In this document: one piece after another, positions 62,725 through 64,000 of the stretch
Layout: the number at the start of each line of letters is the position of its first letter
How positions within the stretch are numbered: the first letter of the stretch is position 1
NCBI GenBank assembly: GCA_036725345.1
Contig: DAIMEJ010000002.1
Coordinates: 1 to 64,000 of the forward strand
DNA from: JAPLJU01 sp036725345
GTDB taxonomy: Bacteria; Desulfobacterota; Syntrophia; Syntrophales; UBA2192
Direction of reading: 5' to 3'
DNA length: 64,000 nucleotides
Translations under genes and position numbers: made by a program
The notes under the pieces: model-generated
Databases searched by the model: none
What the model was told of the DNA's origin: nothing
The model's input: only the letters and a program-made list of their open reading frames with translations

Positions 62725-63288
62725 TTATCCCCAGTCCTCGATGCGGACATCTGTGCAGAGCCCCATCATGTTGTTGACCCAGTCTTCGTTGTCCTTGATC
62801 CACTGTTTGGCATCGGCTTTCGAAATCTGGTTTCCCTTGATCAGGTTCATGCCGGACTCGAGCTTGCCGCCGCAGAGGCAGAACTGCTTGACAAAGGTCG
62901 CCAGAGCCGGCCGCTTCTGCTGAAGGCCCTTGCGGCCGATGGTGTGGATCGATTTCTTTTCGTCGATCCAGTTGGGGCCGAGGTCCTCGACCTGCTTGGC
63001 GTATTTCGTGTAATAGGCCTTCTGCTCCGGGAGTGTAGCGCTCATCGTGGCGTCGTATTTCCCGTCGGCGACACCCTTCCACATTTCCTCGACGGTGGTC
63101 TTGACGAGGTTGACCTTGATTCCCACCTTTTCCTCGAGGACGTATTTGAGCAAAAACGATTTCGCGATGGATTCTTTCGACTCGACATACGCCACGGTGA
63201 CCTCCGGTGGCGCCGAAAGGGCGGCCGGGACCGCCATGACCATGGTAAACACGGCGACGAGGGCCATCGCCAGCATATATTTCTTCAT
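62725..63288 (-). CDS. shortened OpuAC-type substrate-binding protein
   Basis: A signal peptide (about residues 1-26, ending PAALSAP) is followed by a glycine-betaine-type binding domain: VTVAYVESKESIAKSFLL, MWKGVADGKYDATMSATLPE and YYTKYAKQVEDLGPNWIDE. The C-terminal part (FVKQFCLCGGKLESG, AKQWIKDNEDWVN) follows at once, so about 100 residues of the usual central lobe are missing (187 aa against about 290). It has CLC and LCTD cysteines unusual for the family. No permease or ATPase partner is near. ATG 63288 follows AAAGGAGG by five bases. It may bind a ligand without transport. Confidence 0.7.
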   Translation of the reverse strand: MKKYMLAMALVAVFTMVMAVPAALSAPPEVTVAYVESKESIAKSFLLKYVLEEKVGIKVNLVKTTVEEMWKGVADGKYDATMSATLPEQKAYYTKYAKQVEDLGPNWIDEKKSIHTIGRKGLQQKRPALATFVKQFCLCGGKLESGMNLIKGNQISKADAKQWIKDNEDWVNNMMGLCTDVRIEDWG

Positions 63289-63377
63289 GGAAACCTCCTT
63301 TCTGTGTCCTTCCATTGCGGCTGATGCGGGGCAACCCGCGGAGTGAATCCAGCGGGCCGCCCCTCCTTCAAATTAAT

Positions 63378-64000
63378 TTAAGCCGCCCTGAACTCAATGG
63401 TGTCGCCGTTCCCGAGGTAGGCCCTGTCCTTGGTGCGGAATCGAGCCGACCCCTGGACGACGGGATAGCCCGCCTCGATGAACTTCTTGGCGCAGGTGAT
63501 TCCCGTGCAGTGGTTGCAGCCCACCTTCTCGAAACCGTACTTCTTGAAAGCGATGACCAGGTCGTCGTACTTGGGGTCCCAGTCCTCGAAGGGCGAAATA
63601 TGGAGCCCACCGTAGATACCGTGGTTCTTGGCAACCTTGATGGTGTTGCGGACCGTATCGACAAACTGGATGATCCCCTGGTGGTTGCATCCCGTGACGT
63701 AGACGAGCCCCACATCCTTCACGTTGAAGAGCAGTGAGTTTTCCCCGTAGACCCGGCAGATGATAGGAATGGCAAAGTTGTAAATAGCCACCCCGGGCCA
63801 CATCTGCGTCAGACCGGGCTTGCACGCGATCGCTTTGCCCCGGTGACCGCTGTCCTGAATGTACCTCTGCCCCTCCTGGTAGAACCCCTCCGGGTAGTAG
63901 ATGGGAATTTCCGGATTGTACTTCACAGCGACCGGCAGCCCCCAGAAGTGGTCGAAGTGCTCGTGGGAAATGAAGAGAAAGTCGAACTGCTTGTTGGCGA
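63378..64000 (-). CDS. metallo-beta-lactamase-fold protein (dihydropterin-synthase-like), 5' end missing
   Basis: The gene enters from the right edge; its N terminus lies outside. The visible part starts before SHEHFDHFWG, the HxHxDH metal motif, and includes YVTGCNHQGI and GCNHCTGITCAKKF. These match the family of 7,8-dihydropterin-6-methyl-4-(beta-D-ribofuranosyl)aminobenzene-5'-phosphate synthase (methanopterin pathway) homologues; many bacterial members have unknown roles. Several cysteines near the metal site (CNHC, TC) differ from the usual GHCTG. It is the first visible gene of the minus-strand locus with the binding protein, the HMA selenoprotein and the rhodanese. Confidence 0.75.
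   Translation of the reverse strand, partial: ANKQFDFLFISHEHFDHFWGLPVAVKYNPEIPIYYPEGFYQEGQRYIQDSGHRGKAIACKPGLTQMWPGVAIYNFAIPIICRVYGENSLLFNVKDVGLVYVTGCNHQGIIQFVDTVRNTIKVAKNHGIYGGLHISPFEDWDPKYDDLVIAFKKYGFEKVGCNHCTGITCAKKFIEAGYPVVQGSARFRTKDRAYLGNGDTIEFRAA

Noticed and set aside
62567..63334. Long minus-strand ORF of 255 codons across the OpuAC-like gene
   Set aside because: It is the wrong frame over most of its length; only its last 50 codons are real, being the first part of the HMA selenoprotein.

Overview
The window reads as chromosomal DNA of a GC-rich, Gram-negative anaerobe, most likely a member of the Desulfobacterota (former Deltaproteobacteria), with the syntrophic Syntrophales/Syntrophobacterales lineages the best guess. 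The evidence is indirect. It includes LPS synthesis (waaA), a type IV pilus machine with its secretin, a four-subunit 2-oxoacid:ferredoxin oxidoreductase, a DUF39 homocysteine-forming enzyme, selenocysteine synthesis (selA), a TAXI-type TRAP transporter and B12 uptake. The block rho-rpmE-prfA-prmC-murA-hisD-tRNA-rimP-nusA-infB-ylxP-rbfA-nrnA-truB-rpsO-pnp also fits. No phage, transposase or CRISPR array was seen.

Layout. 0.1-3.5 kb (minus): gamma-delta-alpha-beta oxidoreductase operon behind a leucine-rich leader peptide and an intrinsic attenuator. 3.5-13.8 kb: waaA, a glycine-zipper lipoprotein, rpe, a DHH phosphoesterase, a NYN-domain protein, holA, a LOG-family hydrolase, rpsU, lplA, an M24 peptidase and a TPR protein. 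13.8-18.9 kb: pilMNOPQ behind a sigma-54 promoter. 19.1-43.7 kb (all minus): ftsB, homocysteine biosynthesis, dut, M16 protease, then the long translation/transcription/RNA-processing cluster back to rho, followed by pgeF, rluD, selA and a HemN-like radical SAM gene. 43.8-53.5 kb: def, a dehydrogenase, a TRAP-TAXI operon and a divergent polar amino-acid ABC transporter operon. 53.5-60.9 kb: DsrE protein, uppP, a DedA protein, two cobalamin riboswitches controlling btuCD and btuB, and a Cys-rich protein. 61.2-64.0 kb (minus): a metallo-beta-lactamase-fold protein (cut by the window end), a shortened OpuAC-type binding protein, a UGA-interrupted HMA-domain gene and a periplasmic double rhodanese.

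The two most interesting results are missed by ordinary ORF calling. First, 62381..62716 becomes a complete signal peptide plus heavy-metal-associated domain if one in-frame UGA is read as selenocysteine, giving a Cys-x-x-Sec metal motif; selA in the same window fits this. Second, the oxidoreductase operon is preceded by a 40-codon leader with 11 leucine codons within 20, followed by a terminator, which looks like leucine attenuation of a ferredoxin-dependent 2-oxoacid enzyme. Several dispersed hairpins and palindromes also lack an assigned role.
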